Positions 34,564 to 43,390 of a stretch of DNA of 64,000 bases are shown one piece after another. Positions within the stretch are counted from its first letter, which is position 1, and each line of letters begins with the position of its first letter. The translations under genes were made by a program, and so were the position numbers. The stretch lies in the NCBI RefSeq assembly GCF_027938815.1, contig NZ_CP115913.1:492001-556000 (forward strand), given 5' to 3'. Source of the DNA: Oceanirhabdus sp. W0125-5. Its GTDB lineage: Bacteria; Bacillota; Clostridia; Clostridiales; Clostridiaceae. The notes beneath the pieces are model-generated. The model was not told the DNA's origin, searched no databases, and worked only from the letters and a program-made list of their open reading frames with translations.

Positions 34564-35805
34564 ATGAAGGCAGAGATTTTATGTATTGGAACTGAATTAT
34601 TACTTGGTAATATTGTAAATACAAATGCTCAGTATCTATCTGAGCAGTTAGCTAATGCTGGGGTTAGTGTGTATTACCATACAGTTGTAGGGGATAATCC
34701 GGAGAGGTTAAAGAAAGCTTTAGAGATAGCATATTCAAGAGCTGATATGGTTATTACAACTGGAGGGTTAGGGCCTACTCAAGATGACTTATCAAAGCAG
34801 ACTATTGGAGAGTTCTTTAATAGAGAAATGGTATTCAATCAAGGATGTATGGATGAAATAGAGAAATATTTTAAACGTATTAATAGAACAATGACAAAGA
34901 ATAATGAGAGGCAAGCATATTTTCCAGAAGGTGCAATAATACTTAAAAATGATAATGGGACAGCACCTGGGATGATATTAGAAGAGGAAGGAAAGGTATG
35001 CATTGTTTTACCAGGACCACCTAATGAGATGACCTTGATGTATCAGAATGGAGTAGTACCTTATTTGAGTGAAAAAACGAATGAGGTTATAGTATCTAAA
35101 ACTCTCAAGGTTATGGGAATAGGGGAATCAAAAATTGAGGAAATGCTATCAGAAATTATTGATAACCAAACAAATCCAACTATTGCACCATATGCAAAAG
35201 GAGCAGAGGTTCATTTAAGAATAACATGTAAAACTTCAAGTGAAGAAGAAGCACTTGAGAAGATAGAAAAGATGGAGCAAGAGGTAAGGGTTATTCTTGG
35301 AGATAATATTTATGGATGTAACGATGATACATTAGAAGGAGTAATATGCAGTTTACTTGAAGAGAAAGGACTTAAAATAGCAACAGCAGAGTCGTGTACA
35401 GGTGGAATGATTAGTGCAAAGCTGGTTAATCACCCTGGGGCATCATCAGTATTTATGGAAGGATGCGTAACTTACAGTAATGAAGCTAAGATGAATAGGT
35501 TAAATGTTAGAAAAGAAACGTTAGATAAATACGGAGCTGTAAGTCATCAGGTTGCTGAGGAAATGGCTAAAGGCATAGCAGAGACTGCTAATTGTGATAT
35601 AGGATTATCTACTACGGGAATTGCAGGACCAGGAGGGGGAACACCAGAAAAACCTGTTGGACTGGTTTATTTAGGATTCTATTATAGAGGGAGAGTATTT
35701 TCCCAGGAAATAAGATTAAATGGAAATAGAATGAAAGTTAGAGAAAGAACAACAAAGATGATATTGGATAGGTTGAGAAGAGAATTGTTGAAAGATAGAC
35801 AATAG
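34564..35805 (+). CDS. cinA: Competence/damage-inducible protein CinA
   Basis: 413 residues. N-terminal MoaB/CinA domain (MKAEILCIGTELLLG, TTGGLGPTQDD, GTAPG) linked with a connector to the C-terminal CinA domain (TAESCTGGMISAKLV, STTGIAGPGGGTPEKPVG), which is a nicotinamide-mononucleotide deamidase in well-studied members. Cytosolic; NAD recycling. GGAGGG site before the ATG. Usually next to recA, but here recA is absent from the window. Confidence 0.95.
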   Translation: MKAEILCIGTELLLGNIVNTNAQYLSEQLANAGVSVYYHTVVGDNPERLKKALEIAYSRADMVITTGGLGPTQDDLSKQTIGEFFNREMVFNQGCMDEIEKYFKRINRTMTKNNERQAYFPEGAIILKNDNGTAPGMILEEEGKVCIVLPGPPNEMTLMYQNGVVPYLSEKTNEVIVSKTLKVMGIGESKIEEMLSEIIDNQTNPTIAPYAKGAEVHLRITCKTSSEEEALEKIEKMEQEVRVILGDNIYGCNDDTLEGVICSLLEEKGLKIATAESCTGGMISAKLVNHPGASSVFMEGCVTYSNEAKMNRLNVRKETLDKYGAVSHQVAEEMAKGIAETANCDIGLSTTGIAGPGGGTPEKPVGLVYLGFYYRGRVFSQEIRLNGNRMKVRERTTKMILDRLRRELLKDRQ

Positions 35806-35886
35806 AGTTAGATAATATATTGTAACTCTATAAATAGACCCAGAAATAGGTTTTATTAAGCAGATTTGATTGGGGTTGTGTGTTTA

Positions 35887-35922
35887 AGGTGATATTCTAT
35901 GTGTATTATAGAATATCACCTT
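35887..35922 (+). terminator. Terminator after cinA
   Basis: AAGGTGATATTCTAT / ATAGAATATCACCTT, 15-bp stem with a short loop, about 85 bp after the cinA stop. Confidence 0.75.
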
Positions 35923-35989
35923 GATTGATTATTTAAATTATTTTTGTGGTTAAATTAAAATATACATATTGATAAATTCAGAAGAACAA

Positions 35990-36205
35990 TTAGCGTTCCA
36001 TAGCAGCTACAATATTAACTTTCAATATTATACATATTATACAAATCAAAATGACACACACACCCATAGCCTTTGTCAAATCAACTGCAATATCACTTGG
36101 AACGACATTCCTATATTTCCATGAACATACAAATTCGGGTTTCAATATGGCTAGTAGTCCAATACCTATGAATGTTGTATAAATTAATATGTTTAAAAAT
36201 AACAT
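35990..36205 (-). CDS. Small membrane protein, DUF6199-like
   Basis: 71 residues with two membrane helices (about 5-22 and 46-66). The central KPEFVCSWKYRNVVPSDIAVDLTKAMG matches the pattern of the DUF6199 family (Trp-Lys-x, P-S-D, then R/K-x-x-G). A GAAGGTG site precedes the ATG. Unknown function; monocistronic. Confidence 0.65.
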   Translation of the reverse strand: MLFLNILIYTTFIGIGLLAILKPEFVCSWKYRNVVPSDIAVDLTKAMGVCVILICIICIILKVNIVAAMER

Positions 36206-36313
36206 TTTAACACCTTCTCATTTTTAATACTATATTACTAAATAATTATAGTATTTATTATGTTACCAGTATTTTATTATATATTGTAAGTAATCTAGAA
36301 AGATAGTTTAATA

Positions 36314-37318
36314 TTAATAGCCGGCTTTAATATAAATTACAATCTTTGACTTTGACAAATATTTATTAAATTTAACTTTTGTTAACGCATATTGATCTGA
36401 TCTATCAAGTATACGAGATTTAAAATTTAATCCAACTGAATATACAGGTTCATTTAAAGAATAAGAGTTCTGTTGTCCCTCTAGTGTCGAAGGGAAAATT
36501 TTCTCTTGAGAAGTCATTTTATCAGCATCTAGATCATAAGAATTTGTTATGTTGTTAGTCAATTCTTGAAATGCATAATATGTTGCAGAAGTGAGAGGGA
36601 ATCTAGCTAGAAATGCACATGCTACATTCTTTACTCCAAAAAATGATGGATCTGTTCCATATATAACCCCTCTTACATAATATACAAGAGAAGATGGGTC
36701 TGTAGAACCTACAGCAATTGTTAAATTTTCCACAGGTTTTCCACCAGCTAGTACCATATAGGTTTCATCATATGTGTTATACGCTATCACATAACTGTCT
36801 ACATACGTAAATTGACAATCTACCCATGTACCTGTCCCATTTTCAAGAGTTTCATATCCTACATTTAAAGCTTTATCAAAAAACGCAATAGATGTTATCA
36901 TTGTAGCAGTTCCACCTGCGTAGCCTATTCTATCAGCCACATAAGCAAAATTGTCGCCTACAACTGCTTTATTACTAAATTCAGTTTTGCCCGTAAATAA
37001 ACTAGTAGGTATAGGATCATGTACTATATCAGGAACAAGTGGTGATCCTAAACTCATTAATATATTATTCTCATTTAAGTTTTTTTGATAAGTTATAAAG
37101 TCTTGTATTTTTAGTATTTCTTCATCTGATGTATTTCTACTTTTAGGCGTATTTTTATTTTTTTTATTCTTACTATTTTCATAATAGTCCTTCAAATAAT
37201 CTCTTATTTCTTGCTCTGTAGGATTCTTTGATTTTCTTAAATTTTGTGCATAAACAACATTACAATTTAATGATATGATCATTAATCCTAATAATAAAAA
37301 CGATATTATTTTCTTCAT
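36314..37318 (-). CDS. Secreted protein, 334 aa, unknown
   Basis: The start at 37318 follows GGAGGAAAT; a longer frame has no site. Signal peptide residues 1-25 with a VVYA-Q cleavage, then a Lys/Asn-rich, strongly charged region (about 26-75), then a globular part with many aromatics and Thr/Ser (DNFAYVADRIGYAGGTATMI, WVDCQFTYVDSYVIAYNTYDETYM). No enzyme motif or anchor seen. The 5' leader holds a 14-bp palindrome at 37342-37355. Confidence 0.7.
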   Translation of the reverse strand: MKKIISFLLLGLMIISLNCNVVYAQNLRKSKNPTEQEIRDYLKDYYENSKNKKNKNTPKSRNTSDEEILKIQDFITYQKNLNENNILMSLGSPLVPDIVHDPIPTSLFTGKTEFSNKAVVGDNFAYVADRIGYAGGTATMITSIAFFDKALNVGYETLENGTGTWVDCQFTYVDSYVIAYNTYDETYMVLAGGKPVENLTIAVGSTDPSSLVYYVRGVIYGTDPSFFGVKNVACAFLARFPLTSATYYAFQELTNNITNSYDLDADKMTSQEKIFPSTLEGQQNSYSLNEPVYSVGLNFKSRILDRSDQYALTKVKFNKYLSKSKIVIYIKAGY

Positions 37319-37715
37319 ATCTAAATTTCCTCCAAGTTTTGTACAAGATCTTGTATAAAAATTTTTTTTTACATGTCGCAACAATAAATATATTATCACA
37401 TCTTTATAAAAAATAATGTCTAAATATAGAAATAAATAAAAAAAAAATAAAAAATGTTATTTTTTTCATTAAATATAAAGAACATATTGGTTTGGAAACA
37501 AGACTATTCGCCTTGATATATATTGGAGTTAAAGCGATTTACTTGGACTGGACGTCTAAATGAAATTTTGTTATACTAAAAATATATATTTAACTGAAAA
37601 TTTAGAATTCCAATAAAAATTTATTAATATAAAAACTAAACGTTACATTAATTCTATAAAAAATTTAATTCAGAACACTATGAAATGAAAAATATATGAT
37701 AAGGGGGAGATTTAT
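37319..37715. other. Divergent intergenic region, about 400 bp
   Basis: Holds the palindrome at 37342-37355 and AT-rich promoter DNA for both flanking genes. No further gene or repeat family was seen. Confidence 0.5.
37342..37355. promoter_or_regulatory. Palindrome TACAAGATCTTGTA
   Basis: Perfect 14-bp palindrome in the leader of the secreted-protein gene, about 25 bp before its start. Likely an operator; the regulator is unknown. Confidence 0.5.
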
Positions 37716-37946
37716 TTGTCGTTTGTAATAGTAATATTATTATTCATTATACCTGTGATATTAAAGAAATATTTAGGGGTATTACAATTAATATTTGCAT
37801 TATGCTTTTTAATTAGAATGCTAATTCCAGAAGTAGATGGTAGTAATGCAAAATATATTTTTGAGATTTTTAGAAGTTATATGATTCCATTTTGGATTTT
37901 AGGTTCGTTATACGCTATGAATAGTCGTATAAAAGAACTTAAGTGA
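37716..37946 (+). CDS. Small membrane protein, 76 aa
   Basis: TTG start behind an excellent AAGGGGGAG site. Helices at about residues 3-17 and 20-37, a short acidic loop (EVDGSN), a third hydrophobic stretch (SYMIPFWILGSLYAM) and a charged end. No family recognised. Confidence 0.6.
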   Translation: MSFVIVILLFIIPVILKKYLGVLQLIFALCFLIRMLIPEVDGSNAKYIFEIFRSYMIPFWILGSLYAMNSRIKELK

Positions 37947-38092
37947 TGTTACATAAACTCCTAATTATAGTTGTTTTAAATGTATTGAAAGTATTAATTT
38001 TTAAAAAGACTAAAAAGAATGATTTTAAGCAGTTAATTTTTTATGATATATTTATGATTATTCTATTATATTTTATATTAAGATAAGAAGAA

Positions 38093-38124
38093 AGCAGAGA
38101 TAACATGAGTTATCCCTGCTTTCT
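38093..38124. terminator. Terminator of the APH-like operon
   Basis: AAAGCAG-GATAAC / GTTATC-CTGCTTT stem with a short loop, just past the APH-like stop on the minus strand. Confidence 0.7.
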
Positions 38125-38142
38125 ACGTATTTTAATCTAATA

Positions 38143-39117
38143 CTATCTAAATAATGTCATCATACTATCAATATCTAACAGTTCTTTACCATTCAGGATA
38201 ATGTTAGCTAAAATCTCTGCATTTTTATAGTAATAAGTAAAACCTTCATCTCTTTCAATAGATTCATTATTTAACTCATATTCTATAAACTCAATACATT
38301 CATTTAGACATGAAAGTAGTACATCCCAAATAAACTGATTGTAATCAGGCTTATATACCAATTTATCATATAATCCTTTCAGGAAAATCTTTCGATATTC
38401 ATTGGTCATATAAAAAGGAAATGGCAAAAATCTTTCTGAACCATGTACTATTAATCGTGCAACATCTAATGAATAAGGCATAATACCTGCAAATGCCCAA
38501 TCTATTAATATAATGCCCTTATCATTTTCTATTGCATTACATTGCAAAAAGTCTCCATTACATAAAGTACGTGGACATATTAACTGTCTGTCCAAGAAAA
38601 TTTCATAAGCAGAAGCTAAGTTAAATTCTTTTTTAAGACACTCTGCCCTTTTATTTATTCTTGTCCAGTATCTTTCAAAACGGTTATCTAGTTTATTCTC
38701 TTTAAAGCAGTTTTTCTGCCAGTACATATTAAAAATACGAGAAAGACTATCAGAACATCCATAAGCCATATTTTTATTAAACCTTCGTAAATCTGATCCA
38801 TCAATATATTCTATTAATATCCACTTCGTATTATTAATACAAGCCCATCCCTCTAGTTTTGGGACAGGTAAATTTTTATCTGTAAGAAATTGCTCATAAA
38901 CTGATATTTCATTGTCATCTGACTTTTTTAGAATGTATGTCTGCGTATTTGATATTATTTTATAAACATTATAAGTCCTATCAACACCTTCTCCATTATC
39001 GTGAAAGCGTTCAATATATATTTGTGATGCAAAGGATGGATTAATTGTTTCTAGAACTGTTTTTAACATATTTATTTGGTTAATGTCAGTGATTCTTTCT
39101 GTATATATACCTTTCAT
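38143..39117 (-). CDS. Aminoglycoside-phosphotransferase-like kinase
   Basis: 324 residues, choline/APH-type kinase fold. The N-lobe has IEYIDGSDLRRF; the catalytic loop reads LCNGDFLQCN, where the usual His of HGD is Asn, but the catalytic Asp and the Asn are kept; the metal site is IDWAFAG. Phosphorylates a small molecule; not necessarily an antibiotic resistance gene. Second gene after an XRE-TPR regulator (13-bp gap), which probably controls it. Confidence 0.8.
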   Translation of the reverse strand: MKGIYTERITDINQINMLKTVLETINPSFASQIYIERFHDNGEGVDRTYNVYKIISNTQTYILKKSDDNEISVYEQFLTDKNLPVPKLEGWACINNTKWILIEYIDGSDLRRFNKNMAYGCSDSLSRIFNMYWQKNCFKENKLDNRFERYWTRINKRAECLKKEFNLASAYEIFLDRQLICPRTLCNGDFLQCNAIENDKGIILIDWAFAGIMPYSLDVARLIVHGSERFLPFPFYMTNEYRKIFLKGLYDKLVYKPDYNQFIWDVLLSCLNECIEFIEYELNNESIERDEGFTYYYKNAEILANIILNGKELLDIDSMMTLFR

Positions 39118-39130
39118 GAATATCTCCTTA

Positions 39131-40159
39131 TTACATCATTAATTCTTCTAACTGTTTAATTTCTCTTTTCAATCTGTCAACTGATTCACCAAAAGTTATT
39201 GACCATTCTTCTTTTAATAAAGTGATGGCACCTTCATACATTTTTATAGCATTTTCATAATCACCTTTAATTTTATAAATATGAGCCATGCATTCGTGTG
39301 CATCTATATATCTAGGTTTAGGTTGTAATTCAAGAGCTTTTTTATTATCTTCAATTGCTTTGTCGTAATTACATACACGGGTATGTTCATCGGCACGTGT
39401 TGACCACACTAACCAGTTAGTAGGGTCAGAAGCAACCATTTTATCAAAGATCTCAAAGGCTTTTTTATGATTTCCAGCCTTTTTTTCAATCATACCCTCA
39501 AACCAAGTGATTCTAAATGTATTATCAACTTGTTTCATTAAATCAAGATATTTTTTAGCTTCAATTAATCTACCATCAGCAATTAGAAGCTCTATTAAGC
39601 ACATATAACTTATTCTAAGTTCAGGATGTTTATCACAAAAAGCTATATAGTAATCTATTAGTTTATGATGATTTTCAAAATTCCAATCTAAAGATGCAAC
39701 ATTACTAGCACTTCCAAGTGCTCCATGATTTTCTTTAAGTTCAGGATTAATTTCTAGAGCTTTTTTAGCATATTCAATTGCTTGATTATGATAGCTTTCT
39801 GCACGATGGTTGTACAAATCAGCTAATAAAGTATATGCTTTACCTTTTTTATCAGAGTGGTCAAGTAAGCTTATTAAGTAATTCTTAGCATATAATTCAT
39901 CTTGCATATTAAGATCCTTTTGAGTTTCTAGCATATTTTCAATACGTTCAAGATGTGCATCATCGCTAAGTGTAAACAAGTCATCTATAGAAATACCGAA
40001 AAAGGTAGAGATTTTAGGTAGTAATGAAATATCAGGTGAAGTTTGTCCCTGTTCCCATTTAGATACCGCTTGAAAGCTTACTTTCAAATAATCCGCTAAT
40101 TTCTCTTGAGTGATACCTTTATTTACTCGTAATTGTTTTATTTTTTTTCCTAAATCCAT
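39131..40159 (-). CDS. XRE-family regulator with TPR repeats
   Basis: 342 residues. HTH_3 domain at 1-60 (IKQLRVNKGITQEKLADYLKVSFQAVSKWEQG), then a chain of TPR units (AIEYAKKALEINPELKENHGALG, AIEDNKKALELQPKPRYIDAHE, AIKMYEGAITLLKEEW). The plan resembles peptide-sensing PlcR/Rgg-type regulators, although no signal peptide gene is visible here. First gene of the operon with the APH-like kinase, behind a promoter with a TGACCGGTCA palindrome. Confidence 0.88.
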   Translation of the reverse strand: MDLGKKIKQLRVNKGITQEKLADYLKVSFQAVSKWEQGQTSPDISLLPKISTFFGISIDDLFTLSDDAHLERIENMLETQKDLNMQDELYAKNYLISLLDHSDKKGKAYTLLADLYNHRAESYHNQAIEYAKKALEINPELKENHGALGSASNVASLDWNFENHHKLIDYYIAFCDKHPELRISYMCLIELLIADGRLIEAKKYLDLMKQVDNTFRITWFEGMIEKKAGNHKKAFEIFDKMVASDPTNWLVWSTRADEHTRVCNYDKAIEDNKKALELQPKPRYIDAHECMAHIYKIKGDYENAIKMYEGAITLLKEEWSITFGESVDRLKREIKQLEELMM

Positions 40160-40193
40160 TTTTAATCCCCCTTGTGGTTACTCTAATTTTTAA

Positions 40194-40237
40194 TGACCGG
40201 TCAATTACAGTATATCTATATATCCCTATATTAACAA
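40194..40237 (-). promoter_or_regulatory. Promoter with operator TGACCGGTCA, XRE operon
   Basis: On the minus strand TTGTTA (40237-40232), 17-bp spacer, TATACT (40214-40209), then the perfect palindrome TGACCGGTCA (40203-40194) at the likely transcription start. A repressor bound there would block the XRE-APH operon. Confidence 0.75.
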
Positions 40238-40327
40238 TAACTAGAAAATTGAATTGATTCAACTAACAGTTGAACTGGAATTGCTATTGGGAAAATAGTA
40301 TACATATATAGGTATTAGAAAAAGATA

Positions 40328-40371
40328 AAGCACACTTAGAAAATAAACATTTATTTTCTAAGTGTGCTTTC
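40328..40371. terminator. Terminator after ferritin
   Basis: AAAGCACACTTAGAAAATAAA / TTTATTTTCTAAGTGTGCTTT: a near-perfect 21-bp stem with a 3-nt loop, following the ferritin stop on the minus strand. Confidence 0.85.
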
Positions 40372-40384
40372 TTAATAATTTATT

Positions 40385-40897
40385 TTATTTATTATTAGCA
40401 GGAACAACAAAAGTTCTTGTAGCTAATTCTGTATCTATCATGTAAATTCCAGCTGAATTATCTTTATTTCTCTGAAGTTTCTTCATAAGCTTATTGAATG
40501 TACTCTCTTCTTCACGTTGTTCATCTATGAACCATTGTAAGAAGCTTATAGTGGCAAATTCCTTCTCATCAGTAGCAAGAGAAATTAAATCATAAAAACG
40601 TTTAGTAACACTCTTTTCATGAGCATATGCTTTTTCAAAACAATCAAGCATTGAACTATATTCATTAATAGGTTGATCTATAGCTCCTATGTTTACTCTT
40701 CCACCCATATCATTGATGTAATCATAAATTTTCATAGCATGGAATCTTTCTTCTTCTGCCTGTACTCTGAAGAAGTTTGCAAAACCATCCATATCTTGAG
40801 AACTGCAATAAGCTGCCATTGCTAAGTATAAATTAGCAGAATAAAATTCAAAAGTAATTTGTGTGTTTAATTCTTTAAAAAGTTTTTCACTAATCAT
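40385..40897 (-). CDS. ftnA: Non-heme bacterial ferritin
   Basis: 170 residues, four-helix ferritin. Ferroxidase ligands are visible: Glu in FEFYSANLYLAMAAY, EEERFHAMKIYDY (Glu, His) and the Gln/Glu in LQWFIDEQREEE. Stores iron and detoxifies Fe(II) in the cytosol. Start follows GAGGAG. The promoter at 40982-41010 is overlapped by an iron-box-like palindrome. Confidence 0.93.
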   Translation of the reverse strand: MISEKLFKELNTQITFEFYSANLYLAMAAYCSSQDMDGFANFFRVQAEEERFHAMKIYDYINDMGGRVNIGAIDQPINEYSSMLDCFEKAYAHEKSVTKRFYDLISLATDEKEFATISFLQWFIDEQREEESTFNKLMKKLQRNKDNSAGIYMIDTELATRTFVVPANNK

Positions 40898-40981
40898 AAT
40901 CCCACTCCTCGATATATATTACTAATATTAATCACTATAAAATATTATGTGTTATAAATAATAATTAAATACTATATAATA

Positions 40982-41023
40982 ATTATACTAGTAAATAATG
41001 ATTATTGCAAGATAATCATTATT
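40982..41023 (-). promoter_or_regulatory. Ferritin promoter with overlapping palindromic operator
   Basis: On the minus strand TTGCAA (41010-41005), 17-bp spacer, TATAAT (40987-40982). The -35 box lies within AATAATGATTAT-N6-ATAATCATTATT (40994-41023), a perfect 12-bp inverted repeat similar in base content to Fur/PerR boxes (GATAATGATAATCATTATC) but with a different half-site spacing. Iron or peroxide control is likely. Confidence 0.7.
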
Positions 41024-41025
41024 AA

Positions 41026-42231
41026 TTAATTATCTTTTTTATGGGTAAAGTGAAAAAACTCAGGTATATTGATAATTGGAATATCAGGTTTTGGCCCATC
41101 TTTAGGAGTAGATGAGTATTTTAGTATTGAATAAATATCATTCCACTTAAAATCTTTATTATAATCAAATGCTAATGAAATTAGTGATGAAACAAGAGCA
41201 CTTGATAGTGAAAGAGAAGTTACAGTTATGTTTAATCGATCTAATTTAACTGGATATAGTTTACGACCACTGCGTTCAGAGATATAGTTTATATCACTGT
41301 TTAAACAGTTTAAGCCAACACATGGAAACCAAAAATCAGGTTTTTTTAGTTTTTTATGATTGCATTTAGAGGTTAGTTCATAAGGCGTATTATCTTTGTG
41401 CAAACCACCAATTGTTATGCAATTTTTAGATAGGGCAAATCCGCATACTGAGGAATATTCTATACCATTACTTGTAGAAGGAACCACTACAACAATATTA
41501 TCATTTCTTGCTTTTTCAAATAACTTATCAAATAGTGAAATTATATTTGAATCGTAAGTATTAAGCTCAAAGGGCAAACATATTACATTTATATTATATT
41601 TATTTTTTTCATTAATAAGCATATGAATACCGAAAAGGATAGAGGAAAGATAACCTTTACCTATAGAGTTAAAGGCTTTAACAACATATAGATGGCTATC
41701 AGGAGATAAACCTTTCACACTATTTTTATTAGATGCTTGACTGCTTGAGATTAAACCGCATATTGCAGTACCATGTCCAAAATCATCATAAGGGTATTTA
41801 AATCCATTCACTAAATCAAGAAATTGAATAACTTTCTTATGTGGTCTCATAAGATCCACGTGAGGGTAAACACCACTACTTAAAACTCCTATAGTAGTAT
41901 TTTTACCAGTTAAATTTACACTGGAATTTAATCTTATGTTTAACCCTTTCGAATAAGATGAGTTCATATTGAGAGTAATCATCTTGTCAGGAAAGATTTC
42001 TTTTATATAAGGATATTCCGAAAGGTTGTAAAGAGTATGTTTTTTTATGACAGCAGAAATACAGTTTATTGAATCAATAATATTGAGAACTGTCCCTCTA
42101 GAGTTTACAATTTTTTTTATAATTTTATCTTCAAAATTACTATATCTTATTAAAACTCTATAACTATTAAAAGAGTTATTTTCTAATAAAGGGATCAGGT
42201 CCTTATGAATTTTTCTATGGATTAAAAACAC
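41026..42231 (-). CDS. Subtilisin-like (S8) protein with altered catalytic Asp
   Basis: 401 residues. N-terminal propeptide-like part (1-100), then the S8 core: the Asp motif reads IGVLSSGVYPH where active enzymes have D-T/S-G, the His motif DDFGHGTAICG is intact, the oxyanion Asn may be in PSTSNG, and the Ser region is VTSLSLSSALVSS instead of GTSxAAP. So at least the Asp is lost. No signal peptide. Residues encoded at 42083-42101 (NSRGTVLN) come from a half REP-like repeat within the gene. May be an inactive protease acting by binding. Confidence 0.75.
   Translation of the reverse strand: MFLIHRKIHKDLIPLLENNSFNSYRVLIRYSNFEDKIIKKIVNSRGTVLNIIDSINCISAVIKKHTLYNLSEYPYIKEIFPDKMITLNMNSSYSKGLNIRLNSSVNLTGKNTTIGVLSSGVYPHVDLMRPHKKVIQFLDLVNGFKYPYDDFGHGTAICGLISSSQASNKNSVKGLSPDSHLYVVKAFNSIGKGYLSSILFGIHMLINEKNKYNINVICLPFELNTYDSNIISLFDKLFEKARNDNIVVVVPSTSNGIEYSSVCGFALSKNCITIGGLHKDNTPYELTSKCNHKKLKKPDFWFPCVGLNCLNSDINYISERSGRKLYPVKLDRLNITVTSLSLSSALVSSLISLAFDYNKDFKWNDIYSILKYSSTPKDGPKPDIPIINIPEFFHFTHKKDN
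42083..42101. repeat. REP-like half site inside the S8 gene
   Basis: TTGAGAACTGTCCCTCTAGAG minus its last bases is identical to one arm of the palindromes at 30130-30192. It lies in frame within a coding region. Confidence 0.7.
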
Positions 42232-42329
42232 ATTATCACCTTTTTAATTGCTTCACTATTTATTATATGAAGCAATAAGGAATTTGAGATTAAAAAAGTC
42301 AAAAAAACATAAGAAAAGAAAGTAAAAAT

Positions 42330-42412
42330 ATAGGTTCTGACCTAAGTCAGAACCATCCTTCATTATACATTTTACATTATCAATTATACATTTGTTTTAA
42401 GCATAAGCCTTT
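42330..42412. repeat. Hairpin plus AATTATACATT element, copy A
   Basis: GGTTCTGAC-CTAA-GTCAGAACC hairpin followed by CATCCTTCATTATACATT and ATCAATTATACATTTG. It lies just after the LysR gene stop and is about 90 per cent identical in its second half to 47966-48048. Confidence 0.65.
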
Positions 42413-42414
42413 AT

Positions 42415-43311
42415 TTACAGTTTTAAATCAAATTGGTCTACACACATGGAAATAAAGGATTTCGCCACAGGAGTAAGAGTTCTATTTCTATTTATAACCA
42501 GATATAAACATCGTTTTAAATCTAAATCCACAATGTTTGAAACTTTTAATCCATAATTATTAAAACTATTTATAATCAGTTGTTTTGAAACAATAGTAAT
42601 ACCTAGGCCTTCTTTTACCAATTGGAGTAGAGCATTGATATTATCAATTTCACATATAATATTAAGCTTGTTCGATTTTAATTCACTATTAATTAATGCA
42701 CTTTCAAAAGTTCTTCTTGTAGCTGAATTTTTTTCACGCATTAAGAAATCATGATTGATAATATCTTGAACTTTAACCTGTTCAGGTATATTAAAATCTC
42801 CATTATGAACAACAACAAGTTCATCATCAATAAGTTTATGACTTAATATCTTATCATTTTTAAAGTTTGTTCCTACTATACCAATTTCACAGTTCAGATT
42901 AATTATGTCTTTAATTATATTACCTGAACCTTGTTCTTTAAGTGAAAACTTAACATCAGGATACTTATCGTGAAAGTTGTGTAAGAGTTTTGGAACTATT
43001 GAATTAAATGGTGTAGTACTGGCTGAAAGTGTAAGAGTACCTCTTATATTATTATGAAAATTACTTACATTAGTAATTGCATTATTACGTAAGCTTATCA
43101 TATCCATTGCATACTCTAAAAGAGATTCTCCAGCAGGGGTAAGATGTACTACTTTTGAGGTCCTATCAAATAGTTGAACCTTTAATTCTTTTTCTAGCGC
43201 AGATATATGTGAACTTATTGTAGGTTGTGAAATAAATATATGATCAGCTGCTTTTGAAAAGCTTTTATGTTTTGCAACGCTTACAAAAGCTTCCACCTGT
43301 TTAAAATCCAT
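42415..43311 (-). CDS. LysR-family transcriptional regulator
   Basis: 298 residues from the ATG at 43311 behind GGAGGA (a TTG two codons earlier is possible). Winged-helix HTH at the N-terminus (FVSVAKHKSFSKAADHIFISQPTISSHISALEKEL) and a substrate-binding co-inducer domain of the CysB/CysL type (about 90-295). Encoded 70 bp downstream of a DUF606-type transporter gene on the same strand; regulatory target not deducible. Confidence 0.92.
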   Translation of the reverse strand: MDFKQVEAFVSVAKHKSFSKAADHIFISQPTISSHISALEKELKVQLFDRTSKVVHLTPAGESLLEYAMDMISLRNNAITNVSNFHNNIRGTLTLSASTTPFNSIVPKLLHNFHDKYPDVKFSLKEQGSGNIIKDIINLNCEIGIVGTNFKNDKILSHKLIDDELVVVHNGDFNIPEQVKVQDIINHDFLMREKNSATRRTFESALINSELKSNKLNIICEIDNINALLQLVKEGLGITIVSKQLIINSFNNYGLKVSNIVDLDLKRCLYLVINRNRTLTPVAKSFISMCVDQFDLKL

Positions 43312-43390
43312 CGACAAATTCCTCCCATTGCTTTATAAGTCTATTATTATATTAAATAGACTTATTTGCAATAGGAGATTTGTCATTTAA

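Noticed and set aside
38143..39117. Acquired aminoglycoside resistance gene
   Set aside because: Only the general APH fold is visible, the HGD motif is altered and the gene lies in a regulated chromosomal operon; resistance cannot be claimed.
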